Positions 51,374-60,153 of a stretch of 64,000 nucleotides of DNA are shown one piece after another. The notes beneath the pieces were generated by a model. That model was not told the origin of the DNA. It searched no databases and saw nothing but the letters and a program-made list of their open reading frames with translations. The stretch covers positions 1 to 64,000 of the forward strand of contig JBBRNY010000002.1 in assembly GCA_038229915.1 (NCBI GenBank). Direction: 5' to 3'. The position numbers were made by a program, and so were the translations under genes. Position 1 is the stretch's first letter. Each line of letters begins with the position of its first letter. This DNA is from JAFDZW01 sp038229915 (GTDB taxonomy: Bacteria > Bacteroidota > Ignavibacteria > Palsa-1295).

Positions 51374-53556
51374 TGCGATACGTCTATATATTGATAGTAA
51401 TTGCCGCGTTGATCGGCGATGCTTCGGCACAGCGTATTATCAGTGGCGTGATTCGATACAAAACCAATCACGAACCGATCGCCGGTGCGACCGTCTCGAT
51501 CGAAGATAACAACAAACACATCATCCGATCGCAAAGCACTCACGCCAACGGTACGTTCAAGATCTTCCGTGCTGATAGTGCGGTGTATATTTCTTTTAAT
51601 GCGTATGGGTGCGAGTTTACGCGTATTGTTGTCAGTGATACGAATTATTATGAAGTAGAAATTAACGTTACCAGCAAACGCGTTGATGATATTGTGGTTA
51701 CTGCCGAACGATATGTGACGGCGGTACAAGACGTGCCGGTCTCGGTTGCTGTCGTAAAAGAGGAAGAATTGTTGTCGCGTGCACCTGTTGCGATCGACGA
51801 TGCGTTGCGTTGGGTGCCCGGAGTGACGGTGACAGAATCCCAAGTCAATATTCGTGGCTCCTCAGGTTACGGGCGTGGTGTTGGCTCGCGAGTGTTATTT
51901 TTACTTGATGGAATGCCGTTGCTTGCGGCTGATAATGGCGACATAAAATTTGATATTTTGCCCGCGATGGATATTTCACGCATCGAAGTCGTGAAGGGTG
52001 CAGGCTCTGCGTTATATGGCTCAAGTGCACTTGGTGGGGTGATCAATCTCATTACTCGCGAGCCGACCGATACGATGCGTAAGGCATTCACAGCATTTGG
52101 GGGCATCTATGACCAACCTATATATGATCAATGGCGAGTGCCCGAACTCAAGCGTCGCTTTGCTTCGCTCGAACTTGGCTCTGCAGGTAAGGTCGGCGAT
52201 GTCGGCATCTTGGGGAGCGCTGTCTATCGTCGGAATGAAGGCTATCGTCTTGGTGATGATTCGTACAAAGAAGAAGGTTTTTTGAAAGTGACAGCGCCCG
52301 TATCGTCACACGCAAAACTTACGACTTCGGTAATTATAGCAAATGAAGATCACGGCGGCTGGCTCTATTGGAAAAATCTTTCAAATGCACTATTACCGTC
52401 CGACTCTCTCGGTGCTGTCAACGGGCGAATTCATTCATTCAAAGCAAATTTACAATCGTCGTTGAATATTACGACCGAATCAATTAGCCATAGCATCCGC
52501 ACCGACATTTATTTCACGCATTTCTCGACCGACCCATCAACCCCTGGCGGACCCGAAGGTGCGCACTCGAATGCGACGAATTATTCGCTTGAGTATAATG
52601 TGAATGTTGATCTGGCCGAGCATATTTTTCTTACATCAGGGTTGATCGGCAACTATCAAAACGTCTCGTCCGATCTCTTTAACGATCATCACGGGCTTTC
52701 GCTTGCATATTTGTTGCAGGCGGAGTATAAGATAAATTTATTGACGCTGACCGCAGGAATTCGCGCCGATGCTATACGATATGACACTGCATCGTGGTTG
52801 GGGAATATTTCGCCGAAACTTGGCGCGAGTTACCGCCTGAGTGATGAGATCTCGCTTCGAGCTTCATTTGGCACAGGCTTTCGCGCCCCGACCATCAGCG
52901 AGCAATATATCGATCAAGTCTTTAGCGGTTTTCCGGTAAAGCCGAATCCGTCGCTCACACCGGAGCGGAGTTATTCGACCGAGATAGGCGCGGCATATCG
53001 CGATGACCATTGGTATCTTGATGGAGCGGTGTTTTATTCGCGCTTTAGTCAGTTGATCGAGCCGAGATTTACTTCGAGCAGCACCACTTCGTTCATCCAA
53101 TTTCAAAATGTGACCGATGCCGAGATATTTGGTCATGAAGAAGTGCTGGAGTATTTTCCGTTTGGTAATAATACGCTCACGGCAAGAATAGGATATACGT
53201 ATGTCTTCCCACAAAATCGGGTGACGAAAGAAATTTTAGAGTTTCGGCCGCGACATTTGTTTCAATCACGATTATCTTGCGAGATCGGCTCGCTGTCGCT
53301 TTCGGCAGATTTCCGTTATATCAGCAAATACGAAACAGTCGATCCGGTGCTGATACAGCAAGTGCCTGATGGGGACGTGCGAGTAGATGCTTACGTACTC
53401 GATGGCAGAATTTCGTTTGCGTTCGATCATTTGATAGCAGTACCCGTAAAATTGACCTTTCAGGTGCAGAATCTTCTCAATTATTATTACGTAGAGATCG
53501 TAGGGAATGTCGCACCACTGAGAAATTTTTCATTGCGAGTAGAGACGGTGTTTTAG
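51370..53556 (+). CDS. TonB-dependent receptor (728 residues)
   Basis: Starts at ATG 51370 (or the adjacent 51373) with a short signal peptide (YVYILIVIAALIGDASAQ). A carboxypeptidase-regulatory-like domain (about 20-100: RIISGVIRYKTNHEPIAGATV) precedes the plug (about 115-225: VPVSVAVVKEEELLSRAPVAIDDALRWVPGVTV, NIRGSSGYGRGVGSRVLFLLDGMPLLAADNGD and IEVVKGAGSALYGSSALGGVINL). The barrel ends FSLRVETVF. The plug is close to BtuB/vitamin B12-, heme- or siderophore-type receptors, but the ligand is undetermined. Translationally coupled to the upstream lipoprotein. Confidence 0.92.
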   Translation: MMRYVYILIVIAALIGDASAQRIISGVIRYKTNHEPIAGATVSIEDNNKHIIRSQSTHANGTFKIFRADSAVYISFNAYGCEFTRIVVSDTNYYEVEINVTSKRVDDIVVTAERYVTAVQDVPVSVAVVKEEELLSRAPVAIDDALRWVPGVTVTESQVNIRGSSGYGRGVGSRVLFLLDGMPLLAADNGDIKFDILPAMDISRIEVVKGAGSALYGSSALGGVINLITREPTDTMRKAFTAFGGIYDQPIYDQWRVPELKRRFASLELGSAGKVGDVGILGSAVYRRNEGYRLGDDSYKEEGFLKVTAPVSSHAKLTTSVIIANEDHGGWLYWKNLSNALLPSDSLGAVNGRIHSFKANLQSSLNITTESISHSIRTDIYFTHFSTDPSTPGGPEGAHSNATNYSLEYNVNVDLAEHIFLTSGLIGNYQNVSSDLFNDHHGLSLAYLLQAEYKINLLTLTAGIRADAIRYDTASWLGNISPKLGASYRLSDEISLRASFGTGFRAPTISEQYIDQVFSGFPVKPNPSLTPERSYSTEIGAAYRDDHWYLDGAVFYSRFSQLIEPRFTSSSTTSFIQFQNVTDAEIFGHEEVLEYFPFGNNTLTARIGYTYVFPQNRVTKEILEFRPRHLFQSRLSCEIGSLSLSADFRYISKYETVDPVLIQQVPDGDVRVDAYVLDGRISFAFDHLIAVPVKLTFQVQNLLNYYYVEIVGNVAPLRNFSLRVETVF

Positions 53557-53579
53557 AATTAGAACTTAGTTATTTTAGA

Positions 53580-55361
53580 ATGATCGATACACATTGCCAT
53601 ATACAGACCGACCAGTTTGATAACGACCGCGAGCAGGTCATTGCCGATGCAATGACAGCAGGGGTTGAAGGATTTATCGTGCCCGCTATTGACTTTGAGA
53701 GTTTTGATGCAACGCTTGATATTGCACGATCGCATCCCAATGTTTGGTGCGCTCTGGGGATTCATCCGCATAGCTCGGCGCAGTGGAATGATGATGTGCG
53801 TTCGCGTATAAAAGAAGAAATTGCGAAGAACCCGAAAGTCGTCGCCATCGGTGAGATCGGGCTTGACTTTTATTATGACTTTGCACCTCGTGATGTCGAA
53901 CTCAAAGCATTTCGTGAACAGATCGAACTGGCGATAGAGCTTGAAAAGCCGATCATCATTCATACTCGCGATTCTATTGACGAAACCATTGAAATTGTGA
54001 GCGAATATTATGCACATAAACCACAAACGAGCGGTTTTGGACAATTTCATTGTTTTTCGGGGAGTCCTGAACAAGCCGAACGTGTTGCTTCTTTAGGATT
54101 TGCGGTGAGCTTTACGGGTAATATTACGTTTAAGAACTCGTCACTTGCCGAAACGGTGCTCGCGACGCCGCTTGAGTCAATCTTAATTGAGACCGATTCG
54201 CCGTATTTAGCACCCGTCCCGTATCGGGGCAAACGAAATATGCCGGCGTATGTGCCGCTGGTAGCAAAAAAGATCGCCGAACTGAAACAACGAGAACTAT
54301 CAGAGATAATGCAGATCACAACTGAAAACGCAAAAAGAATTTTCCGACTCGCATTTGTTGCTACCGTGCTTCTTGGTGGGCTATTGTGCACAAGCACCGA
54401 ACGTGCGCAAGCGCAGCCGGGCAGCCGTCCGCCCGATTCGGTAATGACCAAAGACCGTCGCGAAGCCGAGGAGATGATCCGTCGTCAGCGTGAAGTGCTC
54501 GAGCGCGAACAAGACAAGCGCCGCCAAGACTCGATCAAAACAGCGCAAGAAGAGGATCTGGAAATTCAGAAGGAAATGCGCGATCAAGCGCGGAAAGATT
54601 CGATCAAGACCGCCGAAAGAATTCAAGATGAAGAACGTACGCGTCTCAAGGCCCAAACACCTATTGTCTGGAAGGCGATCGGCGTTGGCGGTGCTATCGG
54701 TATCGGTAATCTTTCCGAACTCAGCCAGGGCTTTCGTCGAACGTTGGTACCGACCTCGGTACTCGCAAGCTCGTTCCAGATAGGCACGCAACTCAGCCGT
54801 GTGATCGACCTCGAATTTTCGTATAATACCTTTACCGTTAGTGATAATCTGATCCCTGACAACTTATACCGTTCAGGCGATTCATCGGCACTTGCCCCTT
54901 TTGATGCACTCCATCCGCCGGTGAAGCCATATATTGTGCCAACTCAGGAGTCTATCAAAACATCCTATCTTTCGTTCGATATTCGCTTTGTGATCAACCC
55001 TCGTTCGCCACTGAAATTCTATACAGGGTTAGGATATAATTATGTGACTATTACGAATAGTCAGGATTATTTTAAAGTAGATTCTGTAACCGGCAAGTCA
55101 TCTTCGATCACCGCGACGAACTCCTTTAATCGTGGCGGCATCAAAGTCATGTTCGGTGCACGATATGATTTCGAGGTTGGTAGTAGTTTTATTGTCACGC
55201 CGTTTGCCCAGATCGGCGCATCGTTCTTGTTTAATAATCCATCGCAGGTCGAGCAGCGTATCTATGATTTTCAAGTCCCGGCAGATCTGATCACCTTTAC
55301 CCATCTCAAGGTCGGAGCGACTGTCTATTTCGGATGGTTTAGCACCAAGAGGTATCAGTAA
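53580..55361 (+). CDS. TatD-family metallohydrolase in continuous frame with a signal-peptide-bearing outer-membrane barrel protein
   Basis: 593 codons with two unrelated halves. Residues 1-257 form a complete TatD hydrolase: metal ligands His5/His7 in DTHCHI, IGEIGLDFYYD, IIIHTRDS, FHCFSG and IETDSPYLAP, ending at NAKRIFR where TatD proteins normally stop. Immediately after comes LAFVATVLLGGLLCTSTERAQAQP, a classic signal-peptide core with an AQA cleavage site. A charged Arg/Glu coiled segment (about 285-360: EAEEMIRRQREVLEREQDKRRQDSIK) and an outer-membrane barrel domain (about 365-593, ending VGATVYFGWFSTKRYQ) follow. An in-frame ATG at 54309 would yield the barrel protein alone (350 residues). 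Either a true fusion, a dual-start gene, or a lost stop codon. Confidence 0.85.
   Translation: MIDTHCHIQTDQFDNDREQVIADAMTAGVEGFIVPAIDFESFDATLDIARSHPNVWCALGIHPHSSAQWNDDVRSRIKEEIAKNPKVVAIGEIGLDFYYDFAPRDVELKAFREQIELAIELEKPIIIHTRDSIDETIEIVSEYYAHKPQTSGFGQFHCFSGSPEQAERVASLGFAVSFTGNITFKNSSLAETVLATPLESILIETDSPYLAPVPYRGKRNMPAYVPLVAKKIAELKQRELSEIMQITTENAKRIFRLAFVATVLLGGLLCTSTERAQAQPGSRPPDSVMTKDRREAEEMIRRQREVLEREQDKRRQDSIKTAQEEDLEIQKEMRDQARKDSIKTAERIQDEERTRLKAQTPIVWKAIGVGGAIGIGNLSELSQGFRRTLVPTSVLASSFQIGTQLSRVIDLEFSYNTFTVSDNLIPDNLYRSGDSSALAPFDALHPPVKPYIVPTQESIKTSYLSFDIRFVINPRSPLKFYTGLGYNYVTITNSQDYFKVDSVTGKSSSITATNSFNRGGIKVMFGARYDFEVGSSFIVTPFAQIGASFLFNNPSQVEQRIYDFQVPADLITFTHLKVGATVYFGWFSTKRYQ
54309..55361 (+). 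CDS. Possible nested start: exported barrel protein read from internal ATG
   Basis: ATG 54309 is codon 244 of the TatD frame and gives MQITTENAKRIFR, a hydrophobic core and the AQA cleavage site, so a normal Sec signal peptide. The product would be a 350-residue periplasmic coiled-coil plus outer-membrane barrel protein. No strong Shine-Dalgarno site is seen, but such sites are rare in this genome. Listed as an alternative reading of the 3' part of the fused gene. Confidence 0.5.
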   Translation: MQITTENAKRIFRLAFVATVLLGGLLCTSTERAQAQPGSRPPDSVMTKDRREAEEMIRRQREVLEREQDKRRQDSIKTAQEEDLEIQKEMRDQARKDSIKTAERIQDEERTRLKAQTPIVWKAIGVGGAIGIGNLSELSQGFRRTLVPTSVLASSFQIGTQLSRVIDLEFSYNTFTVSDNLIPDNLYRSGDSSALAPFDALHPPVKPYIVPTQESIKTSYLSFDIRFVINPRSPLKFYTGLGYNYVTITNSQDYFKVDSVTGKSSSITATNSFNRGGIKVMFGARYDFEVGSSFIVTPFAQIGASFLFNNPSQVEQRIYDFQVPADLITFTHLKVGATVYFGWFSTKRYQ

Positions 55362-55362
55362 G

Positions 55363-57657
55363 ATGGACTCTGACTATACAACCATTCCTTCTGATGAACC
55401 TGCTCTCGACGACGAGTTGGCAGAGTCTGTACAATCGGAAACAGTACCACCGGTATTGATCGAAACAACATCGGAAGAGCTGTATCAACAGAAGCTTGCC
55501 GAGTTGTTGGAAGCCTGCCGCGCCAATCTTCGCAAGTATGACGAAGCTTTAATAGCCAAAGCCTTTCGATTGAGCTACGATGCTCATAAAAATGACCGCC
55601 GTGCCTCCGGCGAGCCGTATTTCTTGCATCCGTTCGAAGTGGCGATGATCTGCGTCAAAGAAATACCGCTTGACGACGTTTCTGTTGTGTGTTCATTGCT
55701 CCATGATGTAGTTGAAGACACTGTTTATACTCTCGATGAGATTCGCGAAGAATTTGGCGATACGATAGCCGAGATCGTTGACGGCGCGACGAAGATCAGC
55801 GATATTTTTCGGTCGCGCGAAATAACCCAAGCAGAAAGCTATCGCAAACTCTTGATCTCGATGGTCAATGATGTTCGCGTGATGTTGGTGAAGTTTGCAG
55901 ATCGTTTGCATAATATGCGGACGATCGAATATCTTTCGCCCGAGCGTCAGCTCAGAATGGCGAAAGAGACGCTCGATATTTATGCGCCGTTTGCACATCG
56001 GTTCGGTTTGGCGAAGATCAAGTGGGAAATGGAGGACTTATCCTTCAAGGTATTAAACCGCGAAGCGTATGACGACCTGAAACGCCAACTAACTGAGTCG
56101 CGTGTGAGCCGCGAGTCATATATCGCCGATATGATAGCCCCCGTAAAAGAAGCGCTTGAGCACGAGGGGATGAAGTTCGAGGTGATCGGGCGACCGAAAC
56201 ATATCTTCTCGATCTACAACAAACTTATTCGCACGGGCAAAAACTTTAACGATCTTTACGATCTGTTCGCTATTCGTATTATCATTGATACGAAGAATGA
56301 TAACGACTGCTTCTCGGTCTATGGCATTGTCAGCTCGGTCTATACACCCGTGCCCGAGCGATTTAAGAACTATATCTCTGTCCCCAAAAAGAACGGATAC
56401 CAGTCTATTCATACGACGGTCGTTGGTCCTGGCGGTAAGATGGTCGAAGTGCAGATCCGCACAAAAGGTATGCAAGAAATTGCGGAAAAGGGCGTTGCCG
56501 CACATTGGAAATATAAGGAGCAGATCACCAAGACCGACCCCGAAATTGAAGAATGGGTTCGTTGGGTGAGCGATCTTTTCGAAGATCAGGACGACGACGA
56601 TGCACCAAAAGCCTTGATGGAAAGCTTTAAGCTCAATCTCTATCAAGATGAAATTTATGTTTTTACGCCTAAGGGTGATCTGAGGATTCTCCCGAAAGGT
56701 GCAACGATCGTTGATTTTGCATTTGATATTCATACTCAAGTGGGTATCAGAACCATCGGCGCAAAAGTCAATGGCAAGATCACACCGCTTCATAGTAAAC
56801 TCCGTTCCGGCGATCAGGTCGAGATCATCACCTCGAAAGTACAAACACCAAATCCTGATTGGGAGCAATTTGTCGCGACTCATAAGGCGCGGAATCAGAT
56901 ACGAAAGTTTATTAACGAAGAGCACCGCGCGAAAATAAATCGCGGTAGGGAGCTCTTCAATAAAAAACTTGCAAAAGCAAAGATCCATGTCAATGATGAC
57001 ACCATAGCAAAATTTGCGGGCGCAACCAATCATGGGAATATCGGCAAACTCTATCTTGCGCTTGCCGAAGAGCGCGTAAGAGCTGAAGATATCATCACGA
57101 CGCTTCGCGATTGGCTCAAGCCAGATAGCAGCGAGCAGAAAAAAGATGACGCTCCGACGGTGCCGCACGATGCACCGTATATCGAAGAGTCTCGCAAGCA
57201 AACGGGAATCTTGATACAGGGAAGACGCGATGACTTGCTCTATAGTTATGCAAAATGCTGCAACCCGGTGCCTGGTGATGACGTGATCGGGTTGGTGACC
57301 ATCGGCGAAGGCGTGAAGATCCATCGCCGCGAATGCAAGAATATGAAATTTATAGAATCGGACGAGCGCAGGGCACGCATGATAGATGTCGAGTGGCCCA
57401 GCACCGAAGAGAATGCAGATTATCTCGTGGGCATTCATATTTCCGGCGAAGACCGCCCGGGAATGATCAGCGATCTGACGCACGTGATCTCGACCTACAA
57501 CAACACGAACATCCGCTCGTTCAGTATCGACTCACACGACCAAATGTTTGACGGCAAAATGACGGTGTTCGTTAATAATACCTATCACTTAGCACGATTG
57601 ATCGAAAAATTGCGACAGGTTCGCGGCGTTACTAATGCAGTACGATATGAGCAATAA
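55363..57657 (+). CDS. relA: Bifunctional (p)ppGpp synthetase/hydrolase (Rel/SpoT)
   Basis: Makes and degrades the stringent-response alarmone. 764 residues with domains in order: HD hydrolase (about 65-200, HPFEVAMICV, LLHDVVEDT, ADRLHNMRT), synthetase (about 255-370, GRPKHIFSIYNK, YDLFAIRIIIDT, NGYQSIHTTV, VEVQIRT), TGS (about 420-480, IYVFTPKGDLRILPKGATIVDFAFDIHTQVG) and a zinc-finger-like segment (YAKCCNPVPGDDVIG, HRREC). A C-terminal ACT domain closes it (about 690-764, ISGEDRPGMISDLTHVISTYNNTNI). Both catalytic halves look intact. Starts one base after the TatD-barrel stop and overlaps ruvX. Confidence 0.95.
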   Translation: MDSDYTTIPSDEPALDDELAESVQSETVPPVLIETTSEELYQQKLAELLEACRANLRKYDEALIAKAFRLSYDAHKNDRRASGEPYFLHPFEVAMICVKEIPLDDVSVVCSLLHDVVEDTVYTLDEIREEFGDTIAEIVDGATKISDIFRSREITQAESYRKLLISMVNDVRVMLVKFADRLHNMRTIEYLSPERQLRMAKETLDIYAPFAHRFGLAKIKWEMEDLSFKVLNREAYDDLKRQLTESRVSRESYIADMIAPVKEALEHEGMKFEVIGRPKHIFSIYNKLIRTGKNFNDLYDLFAIRIIIDTKNDNDCFSVYGIVSSVYTPVPERFKNYISVPKKNGYQSIHTTVVGPGGKMVEVQIRTKGMQEIAEKGVAAHWKYKEQITKTDPEIEEWVRWVSDLFEDQDDDDAPKALMESFKLNLYQDEIYVFTPKGDLRILPKGATIVDFAFDIHTQVGIRTIGAKVNGKITPLHSKLRSGDQVEIITSKVQTPNPDWEQFVATHKARNQIRKFINEEHRAKINRGRELFNKKLAKAKIHVNDDTIAKFAGATNHGNIGKLYLALAEERVRAEDIITTLRDWLKPDSSEQKKDDAPTVPHDAPYIEESRKQTGILIQGRRDDLLYSYAKCCNPVPGDDVIGLVTIGEGVKIHRRECKNMKFIESDERRARMIDVEWPSTEENADYLVGIHISGEDRPGMISDLTHVISTYNNTNIRSFSIDSHDQMFDGKMTVFVNNTYHLARLIEKLRQVRGVTNAVRYEQ

Positions 57658-58075
57658 GCGCAAAGTTTTGGCAATAGACTATGGCACCAAACGTATCGGT
57701 TTGGCGATCAGCGATGAATTGCGAATGCTCGCAAGACCGATCGGGATCATTGAACAATCGGGAAAAGCCATTGCTGATCTGCTTGCACTGATCGAAAAAG
57801 AACAGGTTGGCTGTGTGTTGCTCGGTTTGCCGACCTCTCTCAATGGCTCCGATAGCGAAATGACAAAGCAAGTCCGTTCATTTGGCGAAAAGCTTTTTGC
57901 AAAGCTTGATGCGTTAGAAATAGAGCATCATTTTCATGACGAACGCCTGACCAGCATTATGGCAGCAGGGAACATCCTCACTCAAGGCCTCCCCAAAAAC
58001 AAGCGCCAACAAAAATATCGACACGACGAAGAAGCCGCAAGAATAGTACTACAAGAGTTTTTGGATTCGAAATAA
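57647..58075 (+). CDS. ruvX: Putative Holliday junction resolvase RuvX/YqgF
   Basis: RNase H-fold nuclease involved in 16S rRNA 5'-end or Holliday-junction processing. 142 residues from ATG 57647 (a second ATG at 57635 adds four residues). Conserved LAIDYGTKRIGLAISD, VLLGLPTSLNGSDS, FHDERLTS and the C-terminal RHDEEAARIVLQEFL carry the catalytic acidic residues. Overlaps the end of the Rel gene by 11 bases, so translation is probably coupled. Confidence 0.92.
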   Translation: MSNKRKVLAIDYGTKRIGLAISDELRMLARPIGIIEQSGKAIADLLALIEKEQVGCVLLGLPTSLNGSDSEMTKQVRSFGEKLFAKLDALEIEHHFHDERLTSIMAAGNILTQGLPKNKRQQKYRHDEEAARIVLQEFLDSK

Positions 58076-58091
58076 TCTCCGGTAATTAATC

Positions 58092-58192
58092 CCCGTAGGG
58101 GCACGCCGCTGGCGTGCCCGCTAAACACACTTGAATTTTATGCAAAACCTCTGGATTCACGGGGACGGGTATGCCAGCGGCATACCCCTACG
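58092..58192. repeat. Inverted pair of CGTAGGGG-type hairpin repeats
   Basis: Left hairpin GGGCACGCC/GGCGTGCCC (58099-58119) and right hairpin GGGTATGCC/GGCATACCC (58167-58187). Each starts or ends with the shared CGTAGGGG motif and they lie in opposite orientation. The two differ at paired positions that compensate within each stem. Resembles dispersed REP-like palindromes of many bacteria. Confidence 0.88.
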
Positions 58193-58316
58193 ATTATGCA
58201 CATTTCCTCAAAATCAGTCAGTTGATGAGAGTCACCCATCATTTGTATGGAAAACAATACGTTAAAAAAACGAAAACCCGCTAAAACGAATTTTAACGGG
58301 CTTCCTGGAGGTCACT

Positions 58317-58364
58317 ATGAAACACACAGAACGTGAGACTGAAGTGTTGGTGAGACACTTATAA
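58317..58364 (+). CDS. Possible 15-residue short ORF with strong Shine-Dalgarno
   Basis: ATG 58317 is preceded by TGGAGGTCACT, a textbook Shine-Dalgarno unlike almost all other genes here, and encodes MKHTERETEVLVRHL before TAA. A hairpin lies just upstream and a small AAGTGT/ACACTT hairpin overlaps its 3' end. Could be a leader peptide for the hydrolase gene at 58491 or a fossil; a chance ORF cannot be excluded. Confidence 0.3.
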   Translation: MKHTERETEVLVRHL

Positions 58365-58490
58365 CTTATCTTACAACATTTGTGCCACAATGTTTCATTT
58401 ATTGAATATATATTGCTTAAGTTGTAATAATATCAAGGGAACAGATCCCCAGAATTTTCTTTTTTAAGAGTATCATTCTCAACACATCCT

Positions 58491-60014
58491 ATGAAATCGC
58501 TCGTTATTTTATTTATACTTAGTTTTGCGGTTGCTTCTGCTGAGGCTCAATTAGAGAGTTCAAATAGTCTTGTCTGGTCGAAAAACGTGCTGATGCTTCA
58601 GCGAAATTCAACCGATGAGTTTCGGACGCCACAATTCCCGACAGGCGGCAGCGAGCTTTATGTCGTCGCAGACCCGACGCTTCCGGCGCGCTTGCAATCA
58701 GCACTTGATGTGACCTATGCAAGAACATCTGTCCGTAGCAAGCACGGAGTTTCGGCGAGTGTGATCGTGCCGGGATTGAGCCAGTGGGATGGTAGTGCGG
58801 GCGAATCGTATTCGGGTGTGGCGATGAGTGGCGCGTTGCAATTTGAGATCGCCAGTAATACGAAAACGATGTTCGCCACACTTATTTTAAAATTACAAGA
58901 AGAAGGGAAGCTTTCGATCAACGACCCACTACACTATTGGCTTCCACAATATCCCAATATCGACTCGAACATCACGATCAAGCAATTGCTCAATCATTCA
59001 AGTGGGATCTTTGATTATCTCAATGATGACAAGTCGGGTGCGGTTATAAATGATATGTATTTTGCAAACCCCGATAAACATTGGACTGCTGAAGAAATTT
59101 TACAAACTTATGTCGGCAAAGCGAATTTTAAAGCCGGCACATCATATCGTTACTCCAATACAAATTTTCTACTGTTGGGCATCATTGCCGAGAAAGCTGA
59201 TGGCATTGAACCCGGGAAAAATCTTCGCACTCGTTTTTTCGAGCCGTTGCAATTGACGCATACCTATGCAGGCTGGACAGATTCAGTACCAAACCCGTAT
59301 GCCCATAATTGGCTAAATATTGCTCAGGCGCCAAATCCGTTCACCGATATTGGTGATGTCAATAAAACGGCGCAACTTACCGGGTCACATTCGGCAGGTG
59401 GTGTCGTTTCGACTCCTCATGATCTTGCGCAGTGGGCGAAGAATCTTTATGAAGAACATATTCTGAATAAGGCATCGCTCGCGTCGATGCTAAAAGTGAA
59501 TAATTGGCCAGGTGGTGGCAACTATGGCTTGGGGGCGTTTTCTGTTCCATACTATACCAAAACCTTATACGGACACAACGGACATTTGCCGGGTTTTTTA
59601 ACCGATATGTTTAATATGCCAAGTGATAGTGTGACGGTAGTCGTCTATATTAATACCGAAGAGATCGTAAATGACGTTACGCTCAATGATTATCTCGTGG
59701 CATTACTCAATGAAATTTATAAAGCTCCGGCTTCGGTAACAACTTCGAAATTGCTCTCTGCTACTGTTTCGGTCTATCCTAATCCCGCATACAAGGATAT
59801 AGTCATCAGTTATGAGTTGCCTCAGCCATCAACTGTAAGCATCTCGCTGTTCGATCTCTTGGGCAGGGAAGTTATACCATCGCAGCACAAAAATAATTTA
59901 GCTGGCAAACAAGCGATCACACTCGATGTACATTCGCTACCACAGGGAAGTTATATTTATCGTGTCGAAAGCGAAACAGGTACGACCAGTGGGCGAGTTC
60001 AGGTTGTGAGATAG
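58491..60014 (+). CDS. T9SS-secreted serine hydrolase of the beta-lactamase/PBP (class C) family
   Basis: 507 residues with a signal peptide MKSLVILFILSFAVASAEAQ. The catalytic domain covers about residues 60-405: SxxK motif Ser122-Asn-Thr-Lys125 (IASNTK), YxN at Tyr221-Ser-Asn223, and a GHNGHLPGF loop in the place of the KTG motif. Members hydrolyse D-amino-acid peptides, esters or beta-lactams; the substrate is not predictable. The sorting domain (about 420-507) has SVYPNPAYKDIVISYEL, SLFDLLGREVI and LPQGSYIYRVESETGTTSGRVQVVR. The preceding 415-base gap may contain its control region. Confidence 0.92.
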   Translation: MKSLVILFILSFAVASAEAQLESSNSLVWSKNVLMLQRNSTDEFRTPQFPTGGSELYVVADPTLPARLQSALDVTYARTSVRSKHGVSASVIVPGLSQWDGSAGESYSGVAMSGALQFEIASNTKTMFATLILKLQEEGKLSINDPLHYWLPQYPNIDSNITIKQLLNHSSGIFDYLNDDKSGAVINDMYFANPDKHWTAEEILQTYVGKANFKAGTSYRYSNTNFLLLGIIAEKADGIEPGKNLRTRFFEPLQLTHTYAGWTDSVPNPYAHNWLNIAQAPNPFTDIGDVNKTAQLTGSHSAGGVVSTPHDLAQWAKNLYEEHILNKASLASMLKVNNWPGGGNYGLGAFSVPYYTKTLYGHNGHLPGFLTDMFNMPSDSVTVVVYINTEEIVNDVTLNDYLVALLNEIYKAPASVTTSKLLSATVSVYPNPAYKDIVISYELPQPSTVSISLFDLLGREVIPSQHKNNLAGKQAITLDVHSLPQGSYIYRVESETGTTSGRVQVVR

Positions 60015-60020
60015 GATGAT

Positions 60021-60071
60021 ATATCACGTGTATTTGTCAGCGCATCAATACCAACGATTGCTTCTTGAGTT
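60021..60071. repeat. Orphan copy of a T9SS sorting-domain gene tail
   Basis: Matches 63747-63797 at 48 of 51 bases. On the minus strand it reads the last residues KKQSLVLMR and stop of the sorting domain that is still complete at 63763-64000. Upstream on that strand the frame degrades at once (AT-rich, no sorting-domain sequence), so it is a remnant. Together the copies flank the split T9SS gene. Confidence 0.9.
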
Positions 60072-60153
60072 TCGAAAAAATAATTTAGCATTTTTCTAGC
60101 CGAGCAAGAAAATATGTTGTCTTTTGTAAGTCATTCATCAAAAAAAACACTGC

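Larger units (their letters stand above)
58076..58490. other. 415-base intergenic region with two covarying hairpins and a possible short ORF
   Basis: Contains an inverted pair of related hairpins (58099-58119 and 58167-58187), a further hairpin CCCGCTAAAA/TTTTAACGGG near 58278-58300 with one mismatch, a 15-codon ORF with a strong ribosome-binding site at 58317, and AT-rich sequence leading to the hydrolase gene. No gene of normal size is present. Confidence 0.7.

Noticed and set aside
56116..57483. 455-codon open frame on the minus strand opposite the Rel gene
   Set aside because: Shadow of the conserved Rel enzyme; composition (many His, Arg, Ile, Phe) is typical of antisense translation and no family is evident.
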